Positions 9,368 to 18,089 of a DNA stretch of 64,000 nt are shown one piece after another. Source of the DNA: Peptoclostridium litorale DSM 5388 (lineage in GTDB: Bacteria > Bacillota > Clostridia > Peptostreptococcales > Peptostreptococcaceae); NCBI RefSeq assembly GCF_900141635.1, contig NZ_FSRH01000004.1, positions 203,223-267,222 on the forward strand. The letters are read 5' to 3'. The position numbers and the translations under genes are program-made. Each line of letters begins with the position of its first letter. Positions within the stretch are counted from its first letter, which is position 1. The notes beneath the pieces were generated by a model that worked only from the letters and a program-made list of their open reading frames with translations, ran no database searches and was not told the DNA's origin.

Positions 9368-9589
9368 TCACCTTTGTATTCTGATTGTCCAGACATCGCC
9401 TTCTTCAGATATGTCTATAAGTGAAAGGCCGAGAGCATCTACCGCCATCGGGATTTCAGCCTTTGAAGTGGGATGGGTGCCAACCACCTGGACGATATCT
9501 CCGGGCTGGGCCTTTTTAAGGGCCTTTCTGGTTTCGACGAGGGGAACGGGGCATGTCTGCCCTCTTACATCTATTTTTATAACTGCCAT
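9368..9589 (-). CDS. TusA-family sulfur carrier
   Basis: TusA/SirA/YedF-family sulfurtransferase of 73 residues. The conserved GQTCPVPL motif places the persulfide-carrying cysteine at residue 13, and the rest fits the two-layer alpha/beta fold. ATG 9589 is preceded by AGGAGGC. It is the first gene of the minus-strand operon TusA-DsrE2-NifS-like-NifU-like, so it likely carries sulfur between the other members. YedF-type relatives have been linked to selenium metabolism; nothing here decides between sulfur and selenium. Confidence 0.88.
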   Translation of the reverse strand: MAVIKIDVRGQTCPVPLVETRKALKKAQPGDIVQVVGTHPTSKAEIPMAVDALGLSLIDISEEGDVWTIRIQR

Positions 9590-9732
9590 TTGTAGCCTCC
9601 TCAGTTGAATTTTGTGTCAAATAAAATTGAATGTTATATTTTATAATCCGTATACATAATATATATCCAAATGTCCGGATAATATTTATATTTTGGAAAA
9701 AGCGAACACATCGAAAAAAATTATATTTGGAG

Positions 9733-9761
9733 TTGATTTTTTATAAGCAATGGTTTAAAAT
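9733..9761 (+). promoter_or_regulatory. predicted sigma-A promoter of the purine operon
   Basis: TTGATT at 9733-9738 and TAAAAT at 9756-9761 with a 17-bp spacer. The predicted start near 9768 lies about 40 bases ahead of the riboswitch aptamer, as expected. Confidence 0.5.
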
Positions 9762-9805
9762 TAGAAGTAAGTTGAATGTTATTTGAAAAACGAGATACTA
9801 ACGTT

Positions 9806-9875
9806 CGCCTGTATAATTATGGTGATAAGGTCCATAAGTCTCTACCAGACTGCCGTAAATAGTCTGCCTACAGGT
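9806..9875 (+). promoter_or_regulatory. purine riboswitch, guanine type
   Basis: Purine-sensing aptamer. P1 pairs CCTGTA (9808-9813) with TACAGG (9869-9874). P2 is capped by the TGATAAGG loop, J2/3 is AGTCTCTACC, and P3 (AGACTG with TAGTCTG) is capped by CCGTAAA. The specificity position in J3/1 (GCCTAC) is C rather than T, which in this class predicts guanine/hypoxanthine rather than adenine. Position 73 is C where A is usual. A terminator follows at 9982. The 3' strand of P1 with its T-run (about 9870-9877) can pair with the terminator 5' arm, so ligand binding should switch expression off. Confidence 0.93.
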
Positions 9876-9981
9876 TTTAACCCAGGGTTTATCAAACTTA
9901 GCATATACTGTTTAATATTCGATTGAACACTCTAACAGCGAATATTCTATATTTTGTTGAATTTGATTATATCTGGATTGA

Positions 9982-10014
9982 AACCTTGTCTATTTGGACA
10001 GGGTTATTTTTTTT
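9982..10014 (+). terminator. riboswitch-controlled terminator before xpt
   Basis: Stem 9982-9990 with 9997-10005 (one G-T pair) and a 6-nt loop, followed by an eight-T run at 10007-10014. It ends just ahead of the xpt ribosome binding site. Its 5' arm complements the P1 3' strand region of the aptamer, giving a plausible antiterminator. Confidence 0.85.
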
Positions 10015-10029
10015 GATGGGAGGCAGGAT

Positions 10030-10605
10030 ATGAACTTTGTAGAAAAAAAGATATTGGAAGAGGGACGTGTAGAAGGAGAAGACATATTAAAAGTCGACAG
10101 TTTCTTGAACCACCAGATAGACGTTGAATTCTTGAATGAAATAGGAAAAAGATTCAAGGAACTATTCAAAGACCAAAAGGTCGACAAGATACTTACGGTT
10201 GAAGCTTCTGGAATAGCAATAGCATGCATATGCGCCCAGTATTTCAACGTACCTGTTGTATTTGCAAAAAAGATGGATTCTAAAAATCTCGACAAGGAAA
10301 CGTATGAAAGCGAAGTTTATTCGTTTACAAAGGCAAAGCACTACACTATAAAAATTTCAAAGAGATACCTGGGCAGAGGCGAGAATGTCTTGTTTATAGA
10401 CGATTTCCTTGCAAACGGAAGGGCGGCTCTTGGAATAAAGAACATAGTGGATCAGGCCGGTGCAAACCTTGTTGGAATTGGAATAGTGATAGAAAAGGGA
10501 TTCCAGGAAGGAAGAGCTATTCTTGATGATTTGGGAATAAATCTTCACTCTCTTGCAATAATAGAAAAGATGGAAAAAGGAAAAATAAGTTTTAAAAGCC
10601 TATAG
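10030..10605 (+). CDS. xpt: xanthine phosphoribosyltransferase
   Basis: Purine salvage enzyme that joins xanthine (or guanine/hypoxanthine) with PRPP in the cytoplasm. The PRPP-binding motif is [14 protein letters not shown], and the N-terminal half has the Xpt-type [19 protein letters not shown] segment. The ATG at 10030 sits just after GGAGGCAGGA and gives 191 residues, close to the 194 of Bacillus Xpt; the longer frame from 9994 would begin inside the terminator. Its position directly behind a purine riboswitch confirms the assignment. Confidence 0.95.
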   Translation: MNFVEKKILEEGRVEGEDILKVDSFLNHQIDVEFLNEIGKRFKELFKDQKVDKILTVEASGIAIACICAQYFNVPVVFAKKMDSKNLDKETYESEVYSFTKAKHYTIKISKRYLGRGENVLFIDDFLANGRAALGIKNIVDQAGANLVGIGIVIEKGFQEGRAILDDLGINLHSLAIIEKMEKGKISFKSL

Positions 10606-10732
10606 ATTTTAAATGGATGCATATTATGATGTATGCACCACATATAGAGATGTTGGAATATTAGCGCTAGACTGAATATTTGAAATGCGTTTTGCATACA
10701 TAACTACGAATATAAAACTCAGGAGGGTAAAA

Positions 10733-11842
10733 ATGAAAAAGAAAATTTTTGCAGTAATGATGTCTTTAGTACTAGTTTTTTCACTTGCTTTAACCGGATG
10801 TGGTTCTAAGGAAGAATCTTCAGATCAGCCGGCTGAAACTTCTGCTGACTCAATGAAGGTTGGATTCATATACGTAGGGCCTATAGGCGACGGCGGATGG
10901 AGTTATGCCCACAATGAAGCAAGACTTTACCTTGAAAATGAACTTGGAGTTTCTACAATATATAAGGAATCTGTTCCGGAAGGACCAGAAGTTGAAAAGA
11001 TAATGAGAGATATGATAGACCAGGGAGCAAAGGTTATATTTGCTACAAGCTTTGGATACATGGACTACGTTGAAAAGATTTCAAAGGAATATCCGGATGT
11101 TAAGTTCCTTCACTGCTCGGGATACAAGGACGGCGAGAACATGTCCAACTATTTCGGAAGAATGTATGAGCCTAGATACCTTTCGGGAGTAGTTGCGGGA
11201 ATGAAGACTCAGACAAACAAGATAGGATATGTTGCAGCTTTCGAAATACCAGAGGTAATAAGAGGTATAAATGCATTCACTCTTGGAGTCAAGTCTGTAA
11301 ACCCTGAAGCAAGTGTTGCAGTGAGATGGACTCACACATGGTATGACCCTGTAAGCGAAAAGGCAGCTGCGGAATCTCTTCTAGACGAAGGCTCGGATGT
11401 AATAGCCCAGCACCAGGATACTGCAGGACCTCAGCAGGCAGCTCAGGAAAAAGGAGCATTCTCTATAGGATACAACACTGACATGAAGGAAATGGCTCCA
11501 CAGGCTTACCTTACAGCACCTGTTTGGAACTGGGGACCATACTATGTTAAGCAGGTTAAGGCAGCCATGGACGGAACTTGGAAGAGCGAGAACTACTGGG
11601 GTGGAATGGAAGACGAAGTTGTCCAGCTTGCCCCTATGACAGAGCTTGTTCCAAGTGAGGCTGTACAAAAGGTGACGGAGCTTGAGGGCAAGATAAAGGA
11701 CGGAAGTCTTAAGGTGTTTGCAGGTCCTATAAAGGACAACGAAGGAAATGTAGTTGTTAAAGAAGGCGAAGTTCTTACAGACGAGCAGCTGCTTTCTATG
11801 GATTGGCTTGTTGAAGGTGTAGAAGGAAGTATAAAAAAATAA
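10733..11842 (+). CDS. BMP-family nucleoside-binding lipoprotein
   Basis: Substrate-binding lipoprotein of the BMP/PnrA (Med) family for a nucleoside ABC importer, anchored outside the cytoplasmic membrane. A classic lipoprotein signal peptide ends in the lipobox LALTGC, followed by a Ser/Glu-rich linker. The family pattern is clear: VGFIYVGPIGDGGWSYAHNE and later a GPYYVKQVKAAMDGTW segment. ATG 10733 has AGGAGGG upstream; the longer frame is a shadow. It follows xpt by 127 bases with no evident terminator and leads the transporter genes. Confidence 0.94.
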   Translation: MKKKIFAVMMSLVLVFSLALTGCGSKEESSDQPAETSADSMKVGFIYVGPIGDGGWSYAHNEARLYLENELGVSTIYKESVPEGPEVEKIMRDMIDQGAKVIFATSFGYMDYVEKISKEYPDVKFLHCSGYKDGENMSNYFGRMYEPRYLSGVVAGMKTQTNKIGYVAAFEIPEVIRGINAFTLGVKSVNPEASVAVRWTHTWYDPVSEKAAAESLLDEGSDVIAQHQDTAGPQQAAQEKGAFSIGYNTDMKEMAPQAYLTAPVWNWGPYYVKQVKAAMDGTWKSENYWGGMEDEVVQLAPMTELVPSEAVQKVTELEGKIKDGSLKVFAGPIKDNEGNVVVKEGEVLTDEQLLSMDWLVEGVEGSIKK

Positions 11843-11854
11843 TCGGGTGATTTT

Positions 11855-13387
11855 ATGAATTCTCTTATAAGAGTTGAAAATATTTCTAAAAGATTTGGAA
11901 GCGTAATAGCAAATCAGAATGTAAGTCTTGAAATCAAGTCCGGGGAAGTTCTCTCGATACTTGGAGAAAATGGAGCTGGAAAGAGTACACTTATGAATAT
12001 GCTGTCAGGGATATATTCCCCTGACAGCGGAATTATTTATGTGGAAAATGAAAAGGTGCAGTTCAAGTCGCCAAAGGATGCCATAGATATGGGCATAGGG
12101 ATGATACACCAGCACTTCAAGCTTGTGGAGGTAATGAGTGCCAAGGAAAACATAATAGCAGGGCAAAGCGGAAAACTTTTTGTAAATGGGAAAAAGCTCT
12201 CGAGTGAAATAAGCGAAATATCTAAAAGATTCAATCTTGAGATAGACCCTGACAAAAAGGTTTATGAGATGTCTGTTGCTGAAAAGCAAAGGCTTGAAAT
12301 ACTAAAAGTGCTCTACAGAGGAGCTAGAATACTGATACTTGACGAGCCTACTGCGGTGCTTACGCCGCAGGAGACTACAAAACTGTTTGACATAATAAGA
12401 AATATGAAAAAGCAGGGCTGCGCAGTTATAATAATAACTCACAAACTCAACGAGGTAATGGAGATAAGCGACAGGATAACTGTGCTTAGAAAAGGTGAAG
12501 TTGTAGGCAGTGTTGACAAGGAACATACAAACCCAAAGGCCCTTACAGACCTCATGGTTGGAAGGTCTGTCGAACTTTCGATAGAAAGGGTCAGTGTGGA
12601 CATAAAGAGAAAGATACTCAGCGTTGAAGATGTAAATGCTAAGGACTCGCAGGGAGCCGATATACTAAAGGGCGTCAACTTCGAGCTTTTTGGAGGCGAA
12701 ATATTGGGAGTCGCAGGAGTCGCAGGAAGCGGACAGAAGGAGCTTTGCGAAGCCATAGCAGGTATTTACAAGATATCAGGCGGAGATATAATATACGAGG
12801 ATGAAAATATAGTAGGGAAAAGTCCAAAGGAGATCATAAGAAAGGGAATAAGCCTTAGCTTTGTTCCAGAAGACAGGCTGGGAATGGGCCTTGTGGGCTC
12901 GATGGACATGGTGGACAATATACTGCTCAAGGAATACCATAGGCAAAAGGGTTTTTTCGTAAAGAGAAAAAGCGTAGGGGAAAAGGCGAGACAGATGATA
13001 GAAAGGCTTTCAATAAGCACTCCGGGTATAAGCCATCCTGTGAGGCTACTTTCGGGCGGAAACATTCAAAAGGTGCTTCTTGGAAGAGAGATAGACTGCA
13101 ATCCGCACCTTATGATAACTGCATACCCTGCAAGGGGGCTTGACATAGGAGCTGCATACAATGTATACGACCTTTTGAATGAGCAAAAGAAAAAAGGCGT
13201 AGGCATAATGTTTGTAGGAGAGGACCTTGATGTGCTACTTGAGCTGTGCGACCGTATAATGGTTATGTGCGGCGGCAAGATAACGGGAATACTTGATGCC
13301 AGAAAGACTAATAAAGAAGAGGTGGGAATGCTCATGGCTGGAGAGAGCATCCAAAAAAGAGGTGAACTAAATTGCTCAGAATTATAA
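11855..13387 (+). CDS. nucleoside ABC transporter, dual ATP-binding subunit
   Basis: ATPase of the BMP-type importer, with two fused nucleotide-binding domains as in RbsA and YufO/NupO. The first domain has Walker A GENGAGKST, signature-like MSVAEKQRLEI and Walker B ILILDEPTAVLTPQE. The second has a relaxed Walker A (GVAGSGQKE), a full LSGGNIQK signature and a divergent Walker B reading LMITAYPARGLDIG, so it is probably the weaker ATPase site, as is usual in this family. It starts 12 bases after the lipoprotein gene and its 3' end overlaps the permease gene. Confidence 0.93.
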   Translation: MNSLIRVENISKRFGSVIANQNVSLEIKSGEVLSILGENGAGKSTLMNMLSGIYSPDSGIIYVENEKVQFKSPKDAIDMGIGMIHQHFKLVEVMSAKENIIAGQSGKLFVNGKKLSSEISEISKRFNLEIDPDKKVYEMSVAEKQRLEILKVLYRGARILILDEPTAVLTPQETTKLFDIIRNMKKQGCAVIIITHKLNEVMEISDRITVLRKGEVVGSVDKEHTNPKALTDLMVGRSVELSIERVSVDIKRKILSVEDVNAKDSQGADILKGVNFELFGGEILGVAGVAGSGQKELCEAIAGIYKISGGDIIYEDENIVGKSPKEIIRKGISLSFVPEDRLGMGLVGSMDMVDNILLKEYHRQKGFFVKRKSVGEKARQMIERLSISTPGISHPVRLLSGGNIQKVLLGREIDCNPHLMITAYPARGLDIGAAYNVYDLLNEQKKKGVGIMFVGEDLDVLLELCDRIMVMCGGKITGILDARKTNKEEVGMLMAGESIQKRGELNCSEL

Positions 13388-14463
13388 AAAGGCCGGAAAT
13401 CGACAAAAAGCAGGTTGTAATGATAAAGACTGCAGCCATACTTCTTGCCCTTTTCACATCGACTATTTTCATATTCTCGCTGGGACACAATCCGGTCCAG
13501 GTTTATGTATCGATGCTTGAAGGTTCTTTTGGCAGCATGTACAGGTTTAAAGAGACTATAATAAAGACAATACCGCTTACAATAACCTCGCTTGGAATAA
13601 TAATTGCATTCAAGATGAAGTTTTGGAATATAGGTGCAGAGGGGCAAATATGCATGGGAGCATTCGGGGCGAGTTTTTTCGCGCTTAAATTCCCAGACAT
13701 GCCTATGATTATGCTGCTTCCACTCATGATGGGAGCGGGAATAATATGCGGAGGGCTTTGGGCTTTCATACCGGCTTTTTTCAAGGCTAAATTCGGGACT
13801 AATGAAACCCTTTTTACACTAATGATGAACTATATAGCCCTGCAGTGGGTAACATACCTGCAGTATGGGCCTTGGAAGGATCCAAATGCTCTGGGATTCC
13901 CCAAAATACCTAATTTCTCGTCAAATGGAATAATACCTAAATTCATGGGAGTGCATGCCGGATGGCTGATTTGCATTCTGCTGATAGCCGCAATGCACGT
14001 ATTCATGAAATATTCCAAAAAGGGATACGAGATAAGCGTAATAGGTGAAAGTGAAAATACTGCGCTTTATGCGGGTATGGACGTAAAGAAAATAGCCATA
14101 ATAGCACTTTTCATAAGTGGAGGGCTATGCGGGCTTTCAGGGATGGTTCAGGCGTCTGCAGTGAACAATACGCTTTCAGTCGAGGTTTCGGGAGGAGTGG
14201 GATACACAGCTATAATAACTGCATGGCTTTCAGGCCTCAGCGCGCCGCTTGCGCTTTTAGTATCGTTCCTGTTTGCAGTTCTTGTGCAAGGCGGTTCGTA
14301 TATACAAACGGCCTTTCAGATTCCTCAGGCTGCAGCCCAAATACTGCAGGGGCTTATACTGATATTCGTGCTTGGAAGTGAATTCTTTACACAGTACAGG
14401 CTTGATTTCATGTCAAGACCGCAAAAGCTGGACAAATCTGATGATATTAAGGCTGCAAGCTAG
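13372..14463 (+). CDS. nucleoside ABC transporter permease 1
   Basis: Inner-membrane permease of the YufP/NupP type (branched-chain amino acid/ribose permease superfamily), 363 residues with about ten hydrophobic helices. The conserved cytoplasmic loop is GESENTALYAGMDVKKIAIIAL. The start is TTG 13372, which overlaps the ATPase gene by 16 bases; AGAGGTGA lies nine bases upstream. It forms a heterodimer with the next gene product. Confidence 0.92.
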   Translation: MLRIIKRPEIDKKQVVMIKTAAILLALFTSTIFIFSLGHNPVQVYVSMLEGSFGSMYRFKETIIKTIPLTITSLGIIIAFKMKFWNIGAEGQICMGAFGASFFALKFPDMPMIMLLPLMMGAGIICGGLWAFIPAFFKAKFGTNETLFTLMMNYIALQWVTYLQYGPWKDPNALGFPKIPNFSSNGIIPKFMGVHAGWLICILLIAAMHVFMKYSKKGYEISVIGESENTALYAGMDVKKIAIIALFISGGLCGLSGMVQASAVNNTLSVEVSGGVGYTAIITAWLSGLSAPLALLVSFLFAVLVQGGSYIQTAFQIPQAAAQILQGLILIFVLGSEFFTQYRLDFMSRPQKLDKSDDIKAAS

Positions 14464-14501
14464 TATGCAGCTCATATAATGAATACGGAAGGAGCATTCA
14501 T

Positions 14502-15434
14502 ATGGCTTTAGTGGCTTTTCTCAGTGCAGCCATACAGGCGGGAACACCGCTTTTATTTGCGACATTAGGCGAGATAGTAACTGAAAAATCAGGAAATCTC
14601 AACCTTGGGGTTGAAGGAATGATGCTAATAGGAGCTGTTGCAGGATTTAAAGTGGGTCTTATAACTTCAAGCCCTCTGCTTGCTATAATAGGAGCGGTAA
14701 TAGCAGGAGCGCTCTCAGCCCTTATATTTGCATTCCTTACGGTTACATTAAGGGCGAACCAGGTTGTTTCGGGACTGTCGCTTACAATACTTGGAACGGG
14801 AATTTCAAGCTTTATAGGGCAATCTCTAATAGGAACTGTGGTTCCTCAAAAGGTAGGGGAATTTTTCAAGGCGATAAATTTGCCGCTGCTTTCACAGATA
14901 CCTTTCATGGGAGATGTTATATTCAAGCAGAATGTATTCGTATATATGGGATATGTATGTGCAATTGCCATTGGGGTATATATGTACAGGACCAGAAAAG
15001 GATTAAACCTTAGAATGGTCGGAGAAAATCCTGCGGCAGCGGATGCGAGCGGAATAAACGTCACTCTGTATAAATACGTCCACATACTTGCAGGAGGAGC
15101 TCTTTGCGCGCTTGGAGGCGCATATCTTTCGCTTGTATATGTTCCGGCATGGCAGGAGAATGTAACTGCGGGAAGAGGGTGGATTGCAGTCGCACTCGTA
15201 ATATTCAGCATGTGGAATCCTTACAAGGCCATGGCAAGTGCATACTTCTTCGGAGGTCTTGACATAATAGGCTTCAGGATACAAAAATATAATCTTCCGA
15301 TATCACAGTATGTGATAGACATGCTTCCTTATATAGCTACAATACTGGTACTTGTAGTGGTATCTGCGAAAAAGAGCAAGGAAAACATGGCTCCGGAAAG
15401 TCTAGGAGTCTCATATTTCAGGGAAGACAGATAG
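14502..15434 (+). CDS. nucleoside ABC transporter permease 2
   Basis: Second permease, YufQ/NupQ type, 310 residues. The characteristic start is ATLGEIVTEKSGNLNLGVEGMM, and the loop RMVGENPAAADASGINV mirrors that of permease 1. GGAAGGAG precedes the ATG. It is the last gene of the riboswitch-controlled xpt-importer unit and is closed by a short GC-rich terminator. Uptake of purine nucleosides and their salvage are thus jointly controlled. Confidence 0.92.
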   Translation: MALVAFLSAAIQAGTPLLFATLGEIVTEKSGNLNLGVEGMMLIGAVAGFKVGLITSSPLLAIIGAVIAGALSALIFAFLTVTLRANQVVSGLSLTILGTGISSFIGQSLIGTVVPQKVGEFFKAINLPLLSQIPFMGDVIFKQNVFVYMGYVCAIAIGVYMYRTRKGLNLRMVGENPAAADASGINVTLYKYVHILAGGALCALGGAYLSLVYVPAWQENVTAGRGWIAVALVIFSMWNPYKAMASAYFFGGLDIIGFRIQKYNLPISQYVIDMLPYIATILVLVVVSAKKSKENMAPESLGVSYFREDR

Positions 15435-15454
15435 GGCCTACAAGGCCCTTTTTT
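15433..15454 (+). terminator. intrinsic terminator of the purine operon
   Basis: 7-bp stem (15433-15439 with 15443-15449), 3-nt loop and a T-run, overlapping the stop codon of the second permease. Confidence 0.75.
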
Positions 15455-15538
15455 AATGCACTATATATTGCAACATTTCACTTTTAGACTTATAATATGG
15501 GAAGGGTTGGAATAATAAATATTTAGGAGGGACAAGCG

Positions 15539-16267
15539 TTGAAAATAGACGATTGGATGAAAAAACTCATAGCAGCATTGCTTATGATATCGGCTGTATT
15601 TTACGGTATTCACTATGCAGTATTCAAAGATCCTATGTTCATACTCAGATATGTCATAGCTCAGCTGGGATTTATGCCAATATCTGTAATACTTGTGACT
15701 ATGATATTAAACAAGCTCATAGGAAGAAGGGAAAAGCTGCAGAGGATCAAAAAACTCAACATGGTGATAGGAGTGTTTTTCAGCGAAGCAGGGACTGATT
15801 TTTTAAAGAATTTTCTTACGTATGACAGCAATTCAAGTGAGCTTATAGTAAGATTCGAGAAGGTCAAGAGTTGGGACGAGACTAAATACAAGAGCATAAA
15901 AAACTACATAAGCGAGAATGAATTTAAAATAGTTGTAGACATAGGCAATATAGAGAGGCTTAAGGATATGATGGTGGAAAAGAGGCAGTTTCTGCTGACG
16001 CTTCTAGAAAACCCAAACCTATTGGAACATGAATCATTTACAGAGCTATTGTGGGCGCTCTTCCACATTACAGAAGAGCTTGATGCAAGAAATGGCTTTG
16101 ACGACATGAGCAGCGACGATTTCAAGCACATATCGAATGATCTTAAAAGAGCTTACTGCCAGCTTGTATTACAGTGGATACTGTATATGAAGAACCTTAA
16201 GGAGGATTATCCTTATCTCTATTCATTTGCTCTCAGGACAAATCCATACAGCAGTTTAAAGGCTTAA
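15539..16267 (+). CDS. hypothetical protein with two N-terminal membrane helices
   Basis: Not recognised. Two hydrophobic segments (LIAALLMISAVFYGIHYAVF and VIAQLGFMPISVILVTMIL) are followed by a basic patch (GRREKLQRIKK) and a helical soluble domain of about 170 residues with GVFFSEAGTDFLKNF near its start. This suggests a membrane-anchored cytoplasmic domain. The start is TTG 15539 with AGGAGGGA well placed upstream. It is a single gene, convergent with the thrE pair and sharing their terminator. Confidence 0.75.
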   Translation: MKIDDWMKKLIAALLMISAVFYGIHYAVFKDPMFILRYVIAQLGFMPISVILVTMILNKLIGRREKLQRIKKLNMVIGVFFSEAGTDFLKNFLTYDSNSSELIVRFEKVKSWDETKYKSIKNYISENEFKIVVDIGNIERLKDMMVEKRQFLLTLLENPNLLEHESFTELLWALFHITEELDARNGFDDMSSDDFKHISNDLKRAYCQLVLQWILYMKNLKEDYPYLYSFALRTNPYSSLKA

Positions 16268-16294
16268 AAAAACCGTCTATTCAGACGGTTTTTT
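16266..16294. terminator. bidirectional intrinsic terminator
   Basis: GC-core stem (16273-16278 with 16283-16288) extended by A and T runs on each side, between convergent genes. Confidence 0.85.
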
Positions 16295-16738
16295 CAATTG
16301 CTTGTTTTTTTTGACCTTCTTTATTATCTTGGCAAAAGACGATACCATTATTATGCCCATTGCTATTGAGCCGCCTGTAAGTATTGCATCCGTGCCGACA
16401 ACGGCCGCATCGTAAAACCTATTGTTTATGAGGTTTATCATTGAAAGGTACATTCCGTATCCAGGAACAAGCGGTACTATTCCAGGTATTATAAAAGCTG
16501 TAACGGGTTTTTTGTCCACCCTGGCGAAAATTTCGCCCAGAATGCTCACTACAATGGCGGCTATGAGGCTTGAAAATGGCGATGAAAAGCCGGAGTGCTT
16601 AAGAAAAAAATAAATCGTCCATCCGGTTCCGCCCGTAAGACCCGTATAAAACAGGGAACTTCGCGGAGCATTAAAAAGTATGGCGAAGCCTACGGTTGGA
16701 AGAAACGAAAATATGAACTGCTTTACAAATACAAGCAT
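16277..16738 (-). CDS. ThrE-family exporter, C-terminal half (DUF3815 type)
   Basis: Small membrane subunit of a split threonine/serine exporter. The family motifs include NAPRSSLFYTGLTGGTGW and the conserved IPGIVPLVPGYGMY. The start is ATG 16738, which shares its A with the TAA stop of the upstream partner gene and is preceded by GGGGGTG; the longer frame is rejected. Corynebacterium ThrE is one polypeptide, whereas many Firmicutes have this two-gene form. The last codons run into the shared terminator. Confidence 0.85.
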   Translation of the reverse strand: MLVFVKQFIFSFLPTVGFAILFNAPRSSLFYTGLTGGTGWTIYFFLKHSGFSSPFSSLIAAIVVSILGEIFARVDKKPVTAFIIPGIVPLVPGYGMYLSMINLINNRFYDAAVVGTDAILTGGSIAMGIIMVSSFAKIIKKVKKNKQLKKPSE

Positions 16739-17511
16739 TAAAGCACACCCCCAAACGCCGAAACCCAGACCTTCAGAACCCAACCGACTCCGACTGCGAT
16801 TGAAATGGCTATTAAAATGGCTTCGCATACCCGTGCCATGCCTGAGATGAGGTCGCCTGATATAAGGTCCCTTATGCCGTTTGTAAGAGCAACACCGGGA
16901 ACAAGGGGCATTATGGCACCAACTATTATCATATCAAGATTTCTGCCGAATCCAAGAACATGGGATACTATGGCGAAAAAAGTGACTATCGAAGAACAAA
17001 GGGCAGTCGATAGGAATGCCGTATCACTTATTTTGGATATGTTTTCATAGACTATTATTGAAATTGTACTTATTATGAAAGCGGCTGCAAAGTCTATGGG
17101 ATGTGCGCCTATTATAAGGGCGAAGAACGCCGAGGCCAGACCTACAGCCAAAAATTTCAAAACAGGGTTGTATTTAGGGGTCGCGTCAATTTCATCGAGC
17201 ATAGAACGCGCGTGCCCATACCCCATTGGGAATTTCACAAAGTCCCTTGCAAAGCTGTTGACCTTTGAAATCTTATCAAGGTCTATAGTGCGGCTTTCAA
17301 CACGCTTTATAAGGGATATGCCGTCTGCCTTGTTGTCAGAGACAAAGAGCCCTGTAGGAGTTACAAATGAGTTTACGCCCCACAGTTTTCTGGATTGACA
17401 TATTATGTTTATAGTGTCTTCAACCCTGTATGTCTCAGCTCCATTTTTTAACATTATCTCTCCGGCATATATTGCAATTTTAAAAACTTCACTTTTGGAT
17501 ATCCTGTCCAT
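16738..17511 (-). CDS. ThrE-family exporter, N-terminal half (DUF1212 type)
   Basis: Larger subunit of the split threonine/serine exporter. It begins with the soluble DUF1212 region (GEIMLKNGAETYRVEDTI, then FVTPTGLFVSD) and continues with five or so membrane helices containing GAIMPLVPGVALTNGIRDL. It overlaps its partner gene by a stop-start junction, so both are made in step. The substrates are inferred from the family only. The neighbouring glyA gene also concerns serine, glycine and threonine metabolism. Confidence 0.86.
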   Translation of the reverse strand: MDRISKSEVFKIAIYAGEIMLKNGAETYRVEDTINIICQSRKLWGVNSFVTPTGLFVSDNKADGISLIKRVESRTIDLDKISKVNSFARDFVKFPMGYGHARSMLDEIDATPKYNPVLKFLAVGLASAFFALIIGAHPIDFAAAFIISTISIIVYENISKISDTAFLSTALCSSIVTFFAIVSHVLGFGRNLDMIIVGAIMPLVPGVALTNGIRDLISGDLISGMARVCEAILIAISIAVGVGWVLKVWVSAFGGVL

Positions 17512-18089
17512 AAAAAATACCTCTTTTAATATTTATATTAATCACATAAAAAAAGATTATATTAAAAAGTAATAGATGTAAACAATTTTAGTAAAAATAA
17601 ATCAGTAATTTACTGCATAAACTGATTTTTCATATATATTCATATTCTCAATAAAAACATACATCAAATATGGGCAACATAAGTGGGTTAAATTTATTAC
17701 TGTGCATAAAATCTATTTTTTTATAAAACAATGGATTTTTTGAATGTAAAACCATCATAATAAATAGAACATATATAAAATTAAAATTATATCGAAGTTT
17801 CTTATAGATTTAACAGGGTATATGATTTATAATACTACTTATTATTCAATGTTGAATAGCTTGTAATTTAGTATTTTGAACAAAAATACGGGAATACATA
17901 TTAGTTTTCGAGAATAGAAATGATATAAAATTGTGTAGAATATAACGAATAGTATGTAATAATGTTTGCAATAGACAAAACAATAACATTAAAAACATAA
18001 AAAAAGTATGGCATTAATGCTGGAGATGTATTATAATATATCTTAATTTAAGTGTGGACAACAAAAAAACATTAAAGGGGGAAACATCG
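17512..18089. other. AT-rich intergenic region ahead of glyA
   Basis: A stretch of about 580 bases with no supported gene. It is extremely AT-rich and contains a perfect TATAAT at 18032-18037 that likely serves glyA, with only a weak -35 (ATGGCA near 18008). I looked for glycine-riboswitch and T-box signatures and saw none. Confidence 0.5.

Noticed and set aside
10357..10548. Minus-strand frames within xpt and other conserved genes
   Set aside because: They are shadows of strongly conserved coding sequence on the other strand and lack ribosome sites.
17512..18089. Glycine riboswitch ahead of glyA
   Set aside because: The region is almost pure A/T and lacks the paired GC-rich aptamer blocks of that class.
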